DNA of 64,000 bases. It comes from Oegoconia quadripuncta. Lineage: Eukaryota > Arthropoda > Insecta > Lepidoptera > Autostichidae. Made by a program: the position numbers and the translations under genes. The stretch's first letter is position 1, and every line of letters begins with the position of its first letter. The stretch spans positions 5,356,413-5,420,412 of the forward strand of contig OX438751.1 of the NCBI GenBank assembly GCA_949316235.1, given 5' to 3'. Of this stretch, positions 9,943 to 20,709 are shown piece by piece. Under the pieces are notes generated by a model. It was not told the DNA's origin, made no database searches, and saw only the letters and a program-made list of their open reading frames with translations.

Positions 9943-11624
9943 AGAAGCGATCTCTTCCAGACAACCCACGCTATGGGAAATTTATATTTATGTATAGTTA
10001 TTGATATTAGAAAATGCGAGCTTTTATGGAGCTTCCTCTCAAAGGAAGACTGTAATTCCCAACGCCTGGATAGCTCCAATAAAGTCACTATTTGAAGAAC
10101 GATGTCTACTTTCAATGAATGTCTCTTGAAACACTTTTTCATCACAAACCCGTCTGATTCAAATAGTGATAATGTGGTCGAAAATCAACCAAGATCCCAA
10201 TAAATATACTGGTTGTCAGAGATAACATGTTTTGAATTGCAATACAACTAATTTACTAATTTTAAACAACTAATTTTTAAAACTAATTAATAACACAAGA
10301 TTATTTATTTATAGGCTAGTATCGGTCCTTCGAGCCGAATTGCGAATTCTAACAAACAAAACAACTGGTAATCGACATTGACTTTATTGCTTGCCTATTA
10401 TAGTGCGTGCGTGCGTGCATGCGTGCCTGTCTGCGTGTGTGGTCTTTACTTTACTTTAGTTTTCTCTTTTTTTTACTTTATATTTTTTATTTTATTTTTT
10501 ACTTTATTTTCTTTACTTTAGTTTAAAATAAAATAACATGTTGACTTTCAATAAGTGATATTTTTGTATCCTACATTGAATAAAATATTTTTGATTTTGA
10601 TTTTACAATACAAAACAGGGGACAGGTTCTTACCCATGTTTGAAACACAGTTGTTTTAGTTTGCCTGGATAATGCAATCGCCTGGTTTCTCGGGTATTTT
10701 CTAAATTTTATTTTATAATTATAATGTTGGAAGGAATATAATTTAGTAGTATAGTACGAACCAAACTTCGAAGCAATATGAATATCCAGCTAACTGACCA
10801 TTTTCTCTTCCATTTCTCAACATTTGATACCCTATAGCAATATTCACGGCAATTGAACAGTCTCGTAGCGGCATCTTTCTGCTATTAATTTGTACGGTTA
10901 ATTAAAACGGTATTTCGAGTTGATTGGGCGCACTTCAAAAGTTGATAAGGTTCAGATGTTTCCAATTTATTCGTTTGGATGTAACTGAGCTCACGTAGAC
11001 CCTTCGAGTTCTTTGACTTTCAATTTCATAAATGATCTCGAAAATTTAATTTATTTTTACATAGACACTATACTTTCTACAGTGCTGTGGTGGTAAAAAG
11101 AATTGAAAAAAATCTTTAATATTTAGTTTATTGTAATACTGACTACAACATTATTACCATAATATGTACCATATTTATAATTAAATAATTAACTACTTTA
11201 AAATAAATATATTGTAGGTACTACTTAAGTAACTAGTGTAGCTTTGTTATCAATGTTGTGTACGCCTGTAATGGGTATTCATATCAGAACAAAACTACTG
11301 TATAAGCTTTCATAAGAGTGTGATATGTTATACTGTTGGTGTACCTAATAAAATAAAATTAAAAAAAAAAAAAACCCCCCCAACTAAGAGACTACTTCAA
11401 AAATTATCTATAGACTTGCACGCTTCAACGAGTCGATAGGCTCACCCTATTTCTATATGTTTCAAAAGGTGAACCGTGGATGGTGTTTCAAGTTTTAAAC
11501 TCCCTTCCTTCACTCTAGACTTTGGAAATGAAGAAACCCTAACGTTTCTTTACCTGTCAATTTACTTTAATTCGAATACAAGTTTGTTTTTCAGTGTTAT
11601 CATATCACAGGACATGAACATAGG
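9943..11624. other. No gene seen; simple repeats and a LINE-type tail
   Basis: It holds a GTGC-type microsatellite at 10403-10440, a pyrimidine-rich degenerate CTTTA tract to about 10525, and at 10560-10612 a TTGAATAAAATATTTTTGAT stretch repeated as TTTTGAT, which resembles a LINE tail. Poly-A then C at 11360-11382 is another simple tract. A minus-strand 88-codon frame at 9879-10145 overlaps repeat sequence and is not counted. Confidence 0.4.
10403..10440 (+). repeat. GTGC microsatellite
   Basis: GTGCGTGCGTGCGTGC with decay into GTGCCTGTCTGCGTGTGT. It alternates purine and pyrimidine and may adopt Z-DNA; no function is implied. Confidence 0.8.
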
Positions 11625-11775
11625 CCTCCCCCATTATTTCCAGAGCGACCAATTGGAAGCGGCCTGCATCCAGCGATTTTCTGCGTCCTTCATCAGGTCG
11701 TCCGTTCAACTTGTGAGTGGAAATCCTATGCTGCCTCTTGTCGATTGGTCTCGAGAACTTCACGCCCCTGTAGAT
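11625..11775 (-). mobile_element. RTE-like LINE C-terminal fragment, minus strand
   Basis: On the minus strand one frame reads PIDKRQHRISTHKLNGRPDE then RRKSLDAGRFQ. This is a frame-shifted version of the GRRSVGRPPTRWTDDLVKVAGSRWMQ region of RTE-like LINEs. It also matches the fragments at 42995-43278 and 50845-51130. Confidence 0.65.
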
Positions 11776-12715
11776 TTATTTCACTCTACCATTGTTATTG
11801 TGTAAAAACTTGACGAAAGTTAGTAATGCAGTATGAAAAAAAATCTTTAATGTTATGACGTGGTTGCTACTGAACCTTACGCTCGTAATTATTAAATAGT
11901 TGTAAGACTATAGCAGCTGAATAAAACGTGAGGTAGATTTACTTAATATACAGAGACCTGTATATTTAAGTACTCATATGTACCTACGTAAAACAATATC
12001 AAAAAATTGCATTCAAACACAACGTATGTTTAAACTAATCACTTTATTAATACTTAATTATTATTGTTTAATATTGGCTAGACACCGAAATAATGTAGAA
12101 GAGTTGTAATATTAAACGAATCTGTAATTTGTATAACTTTGGGCATGAAGATGTTGTTTTTTTTACAATACAATAATACAGGCCTTAAGAAAGTCTCAAT
12201 CGCTTCTCTCCACTTCTTGTACTAGTAACTTACCAAAATACAATTTTCTCATTAAATATGTACCTGAAACAAAAATTACAATACTACAGTAAAACAGTTT
12301 CAACAAACTTTCAAACCAATAAAGCAGACAACGCATTGCGTGGAATATAACTTGTAAATTTAACGACACCAATAGTTGAGTTACGATACTGCACTTTTGG
12401 GGAAATTAAATGGGAATGCAGGCAAAGTTACGGACTCAGTTAAATACGACATTGACGTAGTCGTTTCACGTTTCTACAGTTGATAAATGCACGTCTATAC
12501 TTAACTACGAATACTTCATCTGGAAAGAAAAGTAACAAAAGTAACAAATGACGTACATACACGTCCGAATTTTAAGCTTCTAAACTTAGGTTTTGTGTCT
12601 AGTGGATCGGAGTGTGGTCTTTTATATGGCTTTCATAAGTAAAGTGAAACCATTAATAGGTAGGTAGATCTTGTTCCCAGCCATAGGCATTATAAGTGGA
12701 CATTATCATATCAGT
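11776..12715. other. No gene seen
   Basis: AT-rich sequence without recognisable repeats or coding signal. Confidence 0.4.
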
Positions 12716-12950
12716 CCGCCTCCGTGGCTCAATGTAAACAACATTGGGTTTACGATTCGGAGGCCGTGGGTTCGATCCCCTACATGGGTATTTTAAAGGT
12801 CCGCCTGGCTAGCTACCACCATACCACCATCACCCAAATGTGTTGGGGTTTCCGGGTCAGTACGCTTCCACCTTCGACCTCATCATCACTTAACATCAGG
12901 TGTGATTGAGGTCAAGTACCAACCCGTTATGCATAAAAAAAAAAAAGCTA
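12716..12950 (+). mobile_element. SINE-C copy with internal deletion
   Basis: Starts CGCCTCCGTGGCTCAATG, keeps a good B box (GGTTCGATCCC), then jumps from TACCACCATACCACCAT directly to CACCCAAATGTGTTGGGG. It therefore lacks the middle section (the GCCAAGCAGCAATG..GATAAGATAG block). It ends in a poly-A tail. Confidence 0.85.
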
Positions 12951-13437
12951 TAGCTCCTTCAACACGAAAGATAAAGCAATTTGGTTGGAGTCAACAACAT
13001 ACCTACCCTTTAACGAAATCTTGCAACCATATCTTTAATTTAATGAGAGGTATATGCCCATAGAAGTAATGAATAATAAAGAAGCAAAGCTCCTTAACAC
13101 GCTCCGTTACCACCAAATTAAGTACCATGTTTAGCCGCGAAAGATACCGCGCTCTAGTCCGCCGTTGAAAATGGGTCAACTACGGGAGTCGTCTCAGTAA
13201 CGATCCGTAACAATGTAAAATGAATAATGCAAAGAAATAATGAAACTTAACACGACGGTAATGTAGTGAAGTCCTCTTTCTTCAGTGAAGTGTAATTTTT
13301 ACACGCGCAGATACTCATCAAATTCAAACCAGACACACTACAAATTAAAATAAACTTGATGATTATCCAACTAGACTGCATATTCGTTTAAGAGGATTTA
13401 GACCGTCCAGTGGCGCCTTCATTGGATAAATTAACAT
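12951..13437. other. No gene seen
   Basis: Unique-looking AT-rich DNA without coding signal. Confidence 0.4.
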
Positions 13438-13516
13438 AGTACGATGCGACGGCACCACTCCAAAACTGGTTTTAGTTTAGTTTAGTTGGTGTACATCCAA
13501 ATCGACACCAATAAAC
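13438..13516 (-). mobile_element. Half of a foldback MITE (same family as 40041-40329)
   Basis: It carries CGATGCGACGGCACCACTCC, then AAACTGGTTTTAGTTTAG and ATCGACACCAAT, matching one arm plus the centre of the elements at 40 kb. The second arm is missing. Confidence 0.65.
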
Positions 13517-15009
13517 CTGCAACTTAGACCCTGTCAGTGATGTTTAGAATGTATAACTCCTATTCGAACAGGGGAGTGAATGGTTCCAACAAATTTACAT
13601 CAGCAATAGGGTTATATTTCCCAAAACATAATTTATTATTTCACGTTGATGTTATTTGAATAACTTTCGGAACTTATCGCTGAATTTGTTCCGTGATCAC
13701 GGGGTATAAAGGTGCCATGTCATTTTAATGCGACAATCATAAATAAGGTGTTAAGAAAGGCGGTTTAATAAATATTATTCATGAAATCGTTTGAAACTTC
13801 GTAAAGGTTTGTTCAATATCCAGTTACCATTAAATTTATATGCGATGTGATTGTCGCAGACTTATTAATATATAGATTCGCCGATAGCATCGCGGGGCCA
13901 GCTTACATTTTGGTAGTGTCACGGTCGTCGTGATGTCGAGAAATATGTCGGAAAACTACTTGCAGGTGGAATTAAAAATAATGAGTCTTAATAAACAAGG
14001 ATTGATACCTGCATTTTGAAGTAAACTTCCCATAGGTTTCGTAGGCCCAAACTCGAGGGGTTTACACTAGTAAATCTTAGTTGCTAATTTTTTACACGTA
14101 CATAAAGTACCTATTAACGATAGAATAGAATGTTTTAGTACAAAGCTGTAGCTTGCTTTAGGTGTAATGTAGGTATTTAATAATAAAACCATTAAAATAA
14201 AATTAAAATATTACTAAATTATTTTCACCTCGTGGCTATAGAGCGGATTAGTGAATTTGTGTCGGCCTAGTGGTCGCCTGTAGGCCACTGACTTGGCTTA
14301 ACAACTGCCTTCAATTGGAAATAACCAGGATCAACTAGCAAGGTAACGCTTGTATAACTTTACCTTCCATGTTAAGATTGAGTTCGTCAAACATTGCTTA
14401 ACTTCGCTAATTGAAGACGAATAGCGAATGCTACTCGCCACGAGTACTTCAATCTAAACAAAAAAATATTTAATAGAAAAGTAAACTCAAGACATCACAC
14501 GCTAAAGTTAGGTAAGAGAACAAAACAAGTTTACCAAAAGACTCCGCGGAGTTATAGCTTGGCTCAACACCCGACCTGTGCCAATGAAAAGGTCAGGAGC
14601 TAATGTGCCGACGATAAATTGGCAACGTGAACAAAATAAAACAAACAACTGCACCTTGGCTACGTCTGGCACCAAATAGATTTACAAAATACAAGGGCAA
14701 TGCAGATAATTTGAGTTATACGAATAATATTGCACGATGTCTTCAAAATAATACCGCTACTAGATTCTAAAAACACGCTAACGAAGTGTTCTAGAGTGTT
14801 GATGAGTATAAGAATGCTAACCTTTAACCAAATATTTTCACCAAGTCATATTTAATATATTTGCAATAAATTCTACATTCATAACTATAAATTGAATATT
14901 TTGAAAACCTCTGGAAAACAAATGATTAGGTCCATAATCCAGATAAACCAAATCAGCTGTAATAAAAGCTAAACATCTTAGAAACGGCTTAGCTGATTTC
15001 CCTCAAACA
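13517..15009. other. No gene seen; one degenerate repeat
   Basis: Around 14250-14450 the phrase ACATTGCTTAACTTC with GAATAGCGAATG recurs at 44060-44090, suggesting an old shared repeat. The rest is AT-rich with no coding signal. Confidence 0.4.
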
Positions 15010-15235
15010 TGGCTAAAAACTAACAACAACAATATTTAAAAAAATAGTTAACCAAGATGTTAATATGATGTCATCCAAATACATAAAATAGCTGTTTTAA
15101 ATGCTAAATATCTTCGAAACGGTTTACCCGATTTTCATCAAATATGACTAAGAATCTTTCCTCTAGTTTAATCTCATAGTGCGGTTTAAAAAACCGCACT
15201 CAAATAGGGCCTCGCATTAGATACGTGTGGACAAA
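15010..15235 (+). repeat. Interspersed repeat family X
   Basis: Shared blocks with 31005-31220 and 52130-52400: AAATGCTAAATATCTTCGAA, ACCCGATTTTCATCAAA, and AACCGCACTCAAATAG. It holds a near-perfect palindrome, AGTGCGGTTT AAA AAACCGCACT, at 15178-15200. Class unknown. Confidence 0.55.
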
Positions 15236-15240
15236 GACTG

Positions 15241-15322
15241 CACGCACGCACGCGCATGGCTCCATGCACGCACGCACGCGCACGGCTCCATGCACGCACG
15301 CACGCACGCACGCACGCATGCT
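15241..15322 (+). repeat. CACG-rich minisatellite with a 26-bp unit
   Basis: Two 26-bp units (15241-15266 and 15267-15292) share CACGCACGCACGCGCA and GGCTCCATG and differ at one base. They are followed by pure CACG repeats to about 15318. Confidence 0.85.
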
Positions 15323-15629
15323 CAAAGTTTGCCAAATCTCAGAATACAAAAGTACTCTGTGATATTCAAAGACATCGGGACAGGTGAAGCTAAATAAAAA
15401 CTTGCAAACAAAGAATTCGAGCTAATTACACTACCACCATAAAACATAAATAGAGATAGGTAACTTTCAGATAAAGTTATGATCTTACTACCTAATGAAT
15501 TATGCCCAAACTCGAGGGGTTAAACTATATCTAAATCCAATGAAGAGTTCTACTATCCACCTTCTGGCTCCATCATCAGATCAGCTCCAAAATTTGAAAT
15601 TATACTATTGTCATCAGAATTACATATTT

Positions 15630-15752
15630 TTTATGATTAACTGGATACGCGTTTGACCACAATCTCACCTGATGGGAAGTGACGATGTGGCCGATGAAGC
15701 ACGCGATCTCAGTAGATGCCTATTCACCCTGATCTTGAAGATCCCAAATATA
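15630..15752 (-). mobile_element. CR1/Jockey-like LINE 3' end fragment, minus strand
   Basis: The minus strand carries the GGGATCTTCAAGATCAGGGT and GTGAATAGGCATCTACTGAG blocks and then CACTTCCCATCAGGTGAGAT, the last codons and 3' end of the LINE whose better copies are at 31221-31540 and 25096-25500. Confidence 0.7.
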
Positions 15753-16317
15753 CAAATAAAGAGTATACATACAAAGTTTCATTTCGATACGACAATTAGA
15801 AGTAAGTTTAAATTAATTTTAAAGATTTGATTGCCCTGTTTAGTTACAACTTACAAGTGAGGCTAATAAAGCGTGTTAACAAATGACATGTTTTCACTAA
15901 AATTCCGAGTAAATTATGTAATGGAACAGTACAAACCAGCCAAAAGGACATCAGTTATTAATTTGAGAATCCAATTTGGTGTAATCAGCCGTCATATTAC
16001 CATTTGTCGGGCAGTGTTGCCCGTAATTAAATTACGCTGCACAACGTAACTGATTACACCCGACATATTTAATATCGCTGGGGAAATTATTGTACATTCG
16101 GTGATTGTAAAGGGTACATTGCATATGGAATAATAAATATTAACGCTGGATATTCATTGACTTGGTTCATAGTCTCCATGGTATAAAATGGTATGGCAAC
16201 ACAAGTTATTACACCGTTTTAAATATGTCAATTTAAAAAAAAAATTGAACTATAACAACTGAGGCTTTTTGGCGGGAATGCGGCAAGTGATTTTATTTAT
16301 ATCTTTTATATTTATTT
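15753..16317. other. No gene seen
   Basis: AT-rich, with no coding signal or recognisable repeat. Confidence 0.35.
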
Positions 16318-16496
16318 CGTTGGTGGTAGGGCATTTTAAATGTCCGCCTGGTTAGCTACCAGCAGTTAATAGCATTGTTGTGTTCCGGTTGTCAGAGATA
16401 AGATAGCCAGTCCCCCAAATGTGTTGGGTTTTCCGGGTCAGTACGCTTCCACCTTCGACTTCATCTTCACTTACTATCAGGTGTGATTGAGGTCGA
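16318..16496 (+). mobile_element. SINE-C copy, 5'-truncated
   Basis: Begins at TTGGTGGTAGGGCATTTTAA and continues through GATAAGATAGCCAGTCCCCC to GGTGTGATTGAGGTC. The tRNA head is missing. It abuts an unrelated LINE fragment at about 16507. Confidence 0.8.
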
Positions 16497-16506
16497 TCAC
16501 TGATCG

Positions 16507-16825
16507 GTGATCACACTTTATCGCAAGCCTCGTAAACTCCTATCCCCGAGCAATAGTTGCATTTTAATAGAATATCGATATTACAACAGTTTCCATAGGT
16601 TAACATGGTTTGGGCACATTATGACGAGGGATGAAAAACACGTGCTAAGTGTGAAAAGTATGAATGTAAAGGGATACAGAGGCAGAGGAAGATGGAGGAA
16701 TGATATACGTGTGAAAAGGGTGAGTACGGAGATGACAGCTGATAGAGGAGAGGAATACATATTGTGCCGACCCCGCATAGAGTTAGATAAGGGCAGGAAG
16801 ATGATGATCATGATGATCGATACTA
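16507..16825 (+). mobile_element. Non-LTR retrotransposon C-terminal fragment
   Basis: The plus-strand frame reads LTWFGHIMTRDEKHVL, then GYRGRGRWRNDIRVKRVSTE and MTADRGEE. This matches the RWFGHVMRRDE...GRGRPKKRW...STEMTADRGEW type of C-terminus in insect LINE proteins. It ends in an AAGATGATGATCATGATGA tail. The CADP-type segment before the tail is damaged. Confidence 0.75.
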
Positions 16826-16855
16826 CAATACTGTGGATCGTAATTTTATTATGGA

Positions 16856-17060
16856 CTAGCTTTCCGCCCGCGACTTCGTCCGCGTGGAAGATTTAATCAA
16901 AATTAGTTCAGCAAAAAATTTGCTTGTATGTTAATCCAGGTCCTAATCTGTCTAACCACCAAATTTCATCCAAATCCGTCCTACCGTATAGGCGTGAAGA
17001 GGTAACAAACATACATACAGACATACACACAAACTTTCGCATTTATAATATTAGTCGGGA
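16856..17060 (-). mobile_element. Short non-autonomous Helitron (Lep1-like)
   Basis: On the minus strand it starts TCCCGACTAATATTATAAAT and ends with a short GC-rich hairpin (GCGGACGAAGTCGCG) before CTAG. The base before TC is A and the base after CTAG is T, the expected A|T target of Helitrons. It contains an internal ACAGACATACACAC-type run. No coding capacity. Confidence 0.8.
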
Positions 17061-17201
17061 TTGGGATATTTTTTCATAAAAGGTGTACCAATACTATCGA
17101 TAGTTTTGTCTTTCATCAACAGTATCGCAAACATTGGCTATTGATATTCTTACTGTTTTTCAACGTTACGGTAGTATCGACAGACTATCGACATTTTATA
17201 C

Positions 17202-17266
17202 TATTGCTTGCAACACTATTACTAAGTAGTCCGATAGCTTAGGCGGCTGTCTCATTATTGACCACA
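17202..17266 (+). repeat. Left copy of a 65-bp direct repeat flanking MITE-1a
   Basis: TATTGCTTGCAACACTATTA through AGGCGGCTGTCTCATTATTG and ACCAC also occurs at 17752-17816, 550 bp downstream. I see one internal mismatch (C/A at 17231 against 17781). Confidence 0.85.
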
Positions 17267-17312
17267 TATTGGGTCTTTAGGGGCATATGTTTGTATGATG
17301 AATACAGATGTA
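17267..17312 (+). other. Chimeric junction between direct repeat and MITE-1a
   Basis: TATTGGGTCTTTA, the first bases of MITE-1a, is followed by GGGGCATATGTTTGTATGAT and GAATACAGATG, which matches the middle of SINE-A. Then the MITE starts again with TATTGGGTCTTTACC. Confidence 0.6.
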
Positions 17313-17743
17313 TTGGGTCTTTACCTATGAAATTGGAGTTTTTTTTCTTCGTTAATCATAATTGTACCAATTCCTGCAATTTTCAAAGCTATATCCAATT
17401 TTTTTTTAATTTGGTAAATGGAATATTATTTCAAGGTGACACATGAAATATTTTTTATGTCTGGGCTAAATCACATAATAAAAAAAAATTGAACAGAGCT
17501 CTTTTCATGTGCTTTATTCATTCATGTGAATCATTTCTTAGATTGGCTGAAACTTCTATAAAGCGGTTACTTTTAAAAATTAAAGCTGCCTATACTTAAC
17601 TTAATGTTATCCGATAATACACACAAAGTTTAGCTAAATTTGGGTTTGCCGTTTCCAAAAAAAAATCAAAAATGTTTGTATGGAGAAAAAAGTCTACATG
17701 AAATTCTTCATACAAAACGCCAATTTCATAGGTAAGGACCTAA
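17313..17743 (+). mobile_element. MITE-1a, TA-flanked foldback element
   Basis: The 5' end TTGGGTCTTTACCTATGAAA is complementary to the 3' end TTTCATAGGTAAGGACCTAA, and TA lies on both sides. A second copy is at 49770-50189. The interior is AT-rich and noncoding. TA target and end structure suggest a Tc1/mariner-type MITE. Confidence 0.85.
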
Positions 17744-17751
17744 TATTATAT

Positions 17752-17816
17752 TATTGCTTGCAACACTATTACTAAGTAGTACGATAGCTTAGGCGGCTGT
17801 CTCATTATTGACCACT
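17752..17816 (+). repeat. Right copy of the 65-bp direct repeat
   Basis: Partner of 17202-17266. The repeat pair brackets MITE-1a and the chimeric junction. Confidence 0.85.
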
Positions 17817-18230
17817 TATACATTATCTACCAAGACACTTACCGTGCCACACCCAAATCATCGCACTGTTTACAGTAAGGTTTTGAGTAACGATCTGTCT
17901 TTCTTCGGTGTTAATTTTGGAGGCACTATCAAATTACAGAATACTGAAGCCTATTGACGTTACATCAAATGGGTGGTATAACCCGAACAAATTGAAGCGC
18001 CCGTCGAATTCCAACGAAAGTGCCAACTCGTACTGCAAATTCATTTGGTGGCACAAATTGAAACTGTTTAGAAATACAGGACGTAAGTTCTAAAATGACG
18101 CATCTCTTCAGAGAGGAATTACAATGATTGAAAACAGCTGGCGAAACCTTGTAAAATTTTAAATGCACAGCTGTTCTTCGTTGAAAGAAAAATATTTCAA
18201 ATTAATAACAGACATGACTCTCATTTTATA
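17817..18230. other. No gene seen
   Basis: Contains small open frames on both strands (for example 17908-18093) without recognisable motifs. Confidence 0.35.
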
Positions 18231-18300
18231 CTAGCTTACCGCCCGCTGCTTTGCCCGTGTGAACTTCGTTTTTCTCAGCCAAATTAAAAAAAGAAAGCGC
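18231..18300 (-). mobile_element. Helitron 3' end fragment
   Basis: ACTAGCTTACCGCCCGCTGC with the hairpin-like region CCGTGTGAACTTCG is the 3' terminus of the same Helitron family as 16856-17060; the CTAG end (18231-18234) is next to A on the plus strand. The rest of the element is not recognisable. Confidence 0.6.
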
Positions 18301-18315
18301 ATTTGTATAGCATCA

Positions 18316-18485
18316 TTTTTCATTCATAGTGCGAACAGCCAAGGCATGGAACTGCCTTCCGGCGTCAGACTTTCATGAATCCTTCAACCTTGGGATCATC
18401 AAGAGCAGGGTGAATAGGCATCTACTGAGATCGCGTGCTTCAAATGCGATCAAATGCGTACCCAGTTAACCATAAAAAATAAATT
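18316..18485 (+). mobile_element. CR1/Jockey-like LINE 3' end fragment
   Basis: GCGAACAGCCAAGGCATGGA then TTGGGATCATCAAGAGCAGG and GAATAGGCATCTACTGAGAT encode the RTAKAWN...FKSRVNRHLL C-terminus of the LINE also seen at 31221-31540. It ends at CCCAGTTAACCATAAAAAAT. Confidence 0.75.
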
Positions 18486-19262
18486 TAAAAAAAAACCGTT
18501 TTAGCGCTACGTAATTATTTTTAATTTAAATTCATATTACTTATGCCGTAAATAAAATCTACAATCCATAAAAAAAAAATAAGTAGGTTTGGAGATATCC
18601 TAGTGACACTCCACACGCTAAACCCACATCATCAGCTTGGCTTATGTGCAAACATTTATTGGATGCTATTTTGGTGTTACTCTTGTTTTATTTTTATTTT
18701 ATTTTATTGATAATACGATACGTTGTGAATAAGATAGATAGATAAAGCATTTATTTACGCCACTGCGTTCACACAACTACACAATTTTTAAATTACAAAG
18801 AAATATACATACATTCAAATAAAAGTAAAGAATAGAAAATACAAAGAGCGAGTGTGTGCCACAGTAGCACAAATGGGTTATAACTCAGTGTGGCACATCA
18901 CTCAAAGAGCGAAACACTGGAAATGCATAGGAAGTTCCACTACAGGTAACGCTTTGGAATTCCAATTTTTTGTTTTTCCATTAAATGTGCCCTAAGGTGT
19001 TTTGTACAAGCTTAATGATCATGAATAATGAATGAATAAACGAATTGGAATTAACTCAATTAACACTTTAAAATTCCTTAAATACTACTAATAAAAAAAA
19101 AAACTTTACTATTCACAATAGTAGGTAGTAGGTACGAAGTATAAATGAAATGAAACTAAAACCACATTATCACAGCAATTTACGATAACACGAAGTTGGG
19201 TCTGTAAAAAGTTCTTAGAAACTCCATACAAAATCTTTTAAATCAACTGCAAAATAACTATA
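18486..19262. other. No gene seen; possible old LINE tail
   Basis: GATAGATAGATAAAG at about 18733-18747 followed by CATTTATTTACGCCACTGCG looks like an old inverted LINE end. Otherwise nothing recognisable. Confidence 0.35.
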
Positions 19263-19520
19263 TACAGGGTGAACTTGTATTCATGTAATTCCCATTAACT
19301 GGTGACGCCACTCTTGACTACGAACAACTTTTCCCAAGGAACCATAGTCGAAATCGATCAAAAAATTATCAATTACCCATACAAAGTAAACCATTAATAC
19401 CACTTTTAGTATAGAAGTCCAACAACTTTCGCCTGAAATTTCAGGTTCCTAGTGGAAAGTTGTTCTTAATCAGGAGTAGAATCACCAGTTAACAGGAATT
19501 ACACGAATTTTTCACTCTGG
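19263..19520 (+). mobile_element. MITE-2a, foldback element with ACAGGGTGAA-type end
   Basis: The left end TATACAGGGTGAAC and TGTAATTCCCATTAACTGGT pair with the right end ACCAGTTAACAGGAATTACA and TTCACTCTGG. Inner arms GACTACGAACAACTTTT and AAAGTTGTTCTTAATCAGG also pair. A larger relative, split by a SINE, is at 46505-47050. Confidence 0.75.
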
Positions 19521-19931
19521 AAATTTTTCAAATATATATTCTGAATACGAAAGCTTCCCACGCGTGTTATTTCTTGAAATCGCGATGGACGCCATCTTGC
19601 GATTTCGCAGCTGAGGCGTATGAAGACGTTTGCAATGTTTCAATGCAACGTCTATTACCGCCTATAAACCTGACTTGGCGGTGGTGTATGGCGTGACTGG
19701 TTTATTTAAGAGTTTGGATGAATGCCAGCGAAACAACAATGGGATAAGTGTTAAAATGTTACGAACACTATAACAGTACATTGTATTTGCAAACTATCTA
19801 CTGTCTTTGAATAGATAATCTAGATTCAATCAAAACTCCGGTCCGGACGTACCTTAAAACGGCCCATCTAGAATAGTTGTATACTTGTCTATTTTTTAAA
19901 CGTTAATTAATAAAAATATTACGTTTATTGG
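19521..19931. other. No gene seen
   Basis: No repeat or coding signal recognised. Confidence 0.35.
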
Positions 19932-20035
19932 ACGGGTCGTCCAATAGTGGCGTAGTGGATAGTGACCCTGTCTGCGAAACTAACGGTTGCGGGTTCAAAT
20001 CCCGCGAAGGGTACATTTCACCCTGTATACAATAT
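19932..20035 (+). mobile_element. SINE-B head fragment
   Basis: tRNA-like head with A box TGGCGTAGTGG and B box GGTTCAAATCC. After GCGAAGGGTACA the sequence changes to TTTCACCCTGTATA (20019-20032), which is the reverse complement of the MITE-2 end. The SINE body seen at 33555-33790 is missing. Confidence 0.75.
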
Positions 20036-20229
20036 TAATTGTATTTAATTTTGAATCCCTCTCTGTTTTCATACCAATTATATGTACGTTAGATGCAATG
20101 CATGTAATACATGTAATTAATGTACCACATTTAATACAAATAAATATTTCTATACTATCCAAAGAAAAAATGCTGAGGTATTTAAAGCTTTAGCAGTAAT
20201 CATGATTAAAGAATCAAATTTCAGCTTAA

Positions 20230-20545
20230 CCGCCTCCGTGGCTCAATGTAAACAACATTGGGTTTATTCGGAGGTCGCGGGTTCGATCCCCAGCGCGATA
20301 CATGTTTAAGTACTCGGTTTGGTTGGTGGTAGGGCATTTTAAATGTCCGCCTGGCTAGCTACCACCATCTTATCTAAATCTGCCGCCAAGCAGCAATGTT
20401 AATAGCATTGTTGTGTTCCGATTGTTAGAGATAAGATAGCCAAATGTGTTGGGTTTTCCGGGTCAGTTCGCGTCTACCTTCGACCTCATCTTCACTTAAC
20501 ATCAGGTGTCATTGAGGTCAAGTACGAAACCGTTGTGTAAAAGAA
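20230..20545 (+). mobile_element. SINE-C copy, nearly full length
   Basis: Starts CGCCTCCGTGGCTCAATG, lacks a few bases in the anticodon region (GGGTTTATTCGGAGG), has B box GGTTCGATCCC, then the full body to GAGGTCAAGTACG and an A-rich tail. Confidence 0.85.
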
Positions 20546-20709
20546 AATGCTGTATAACATACGACTTTTAACGCTGGTTTTCAACCTAGTTCCTGTTCAT
20601 AGAACTCCCTTTAAATTTGCGCTACATATAACTCTTGCGACTCTATTCATGCAACGTGTTCCTAAACGTGTTGGCTTATTAATCTATTAGGTAATCGTAA
20701 CATTGCATC

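Noticed and set aside
15241..15322. CACG array considered as a CRISPR-like or regulatory array
   Set aside because: Simple-sequence expansion with no unique spacers, in a eukaryotic context.
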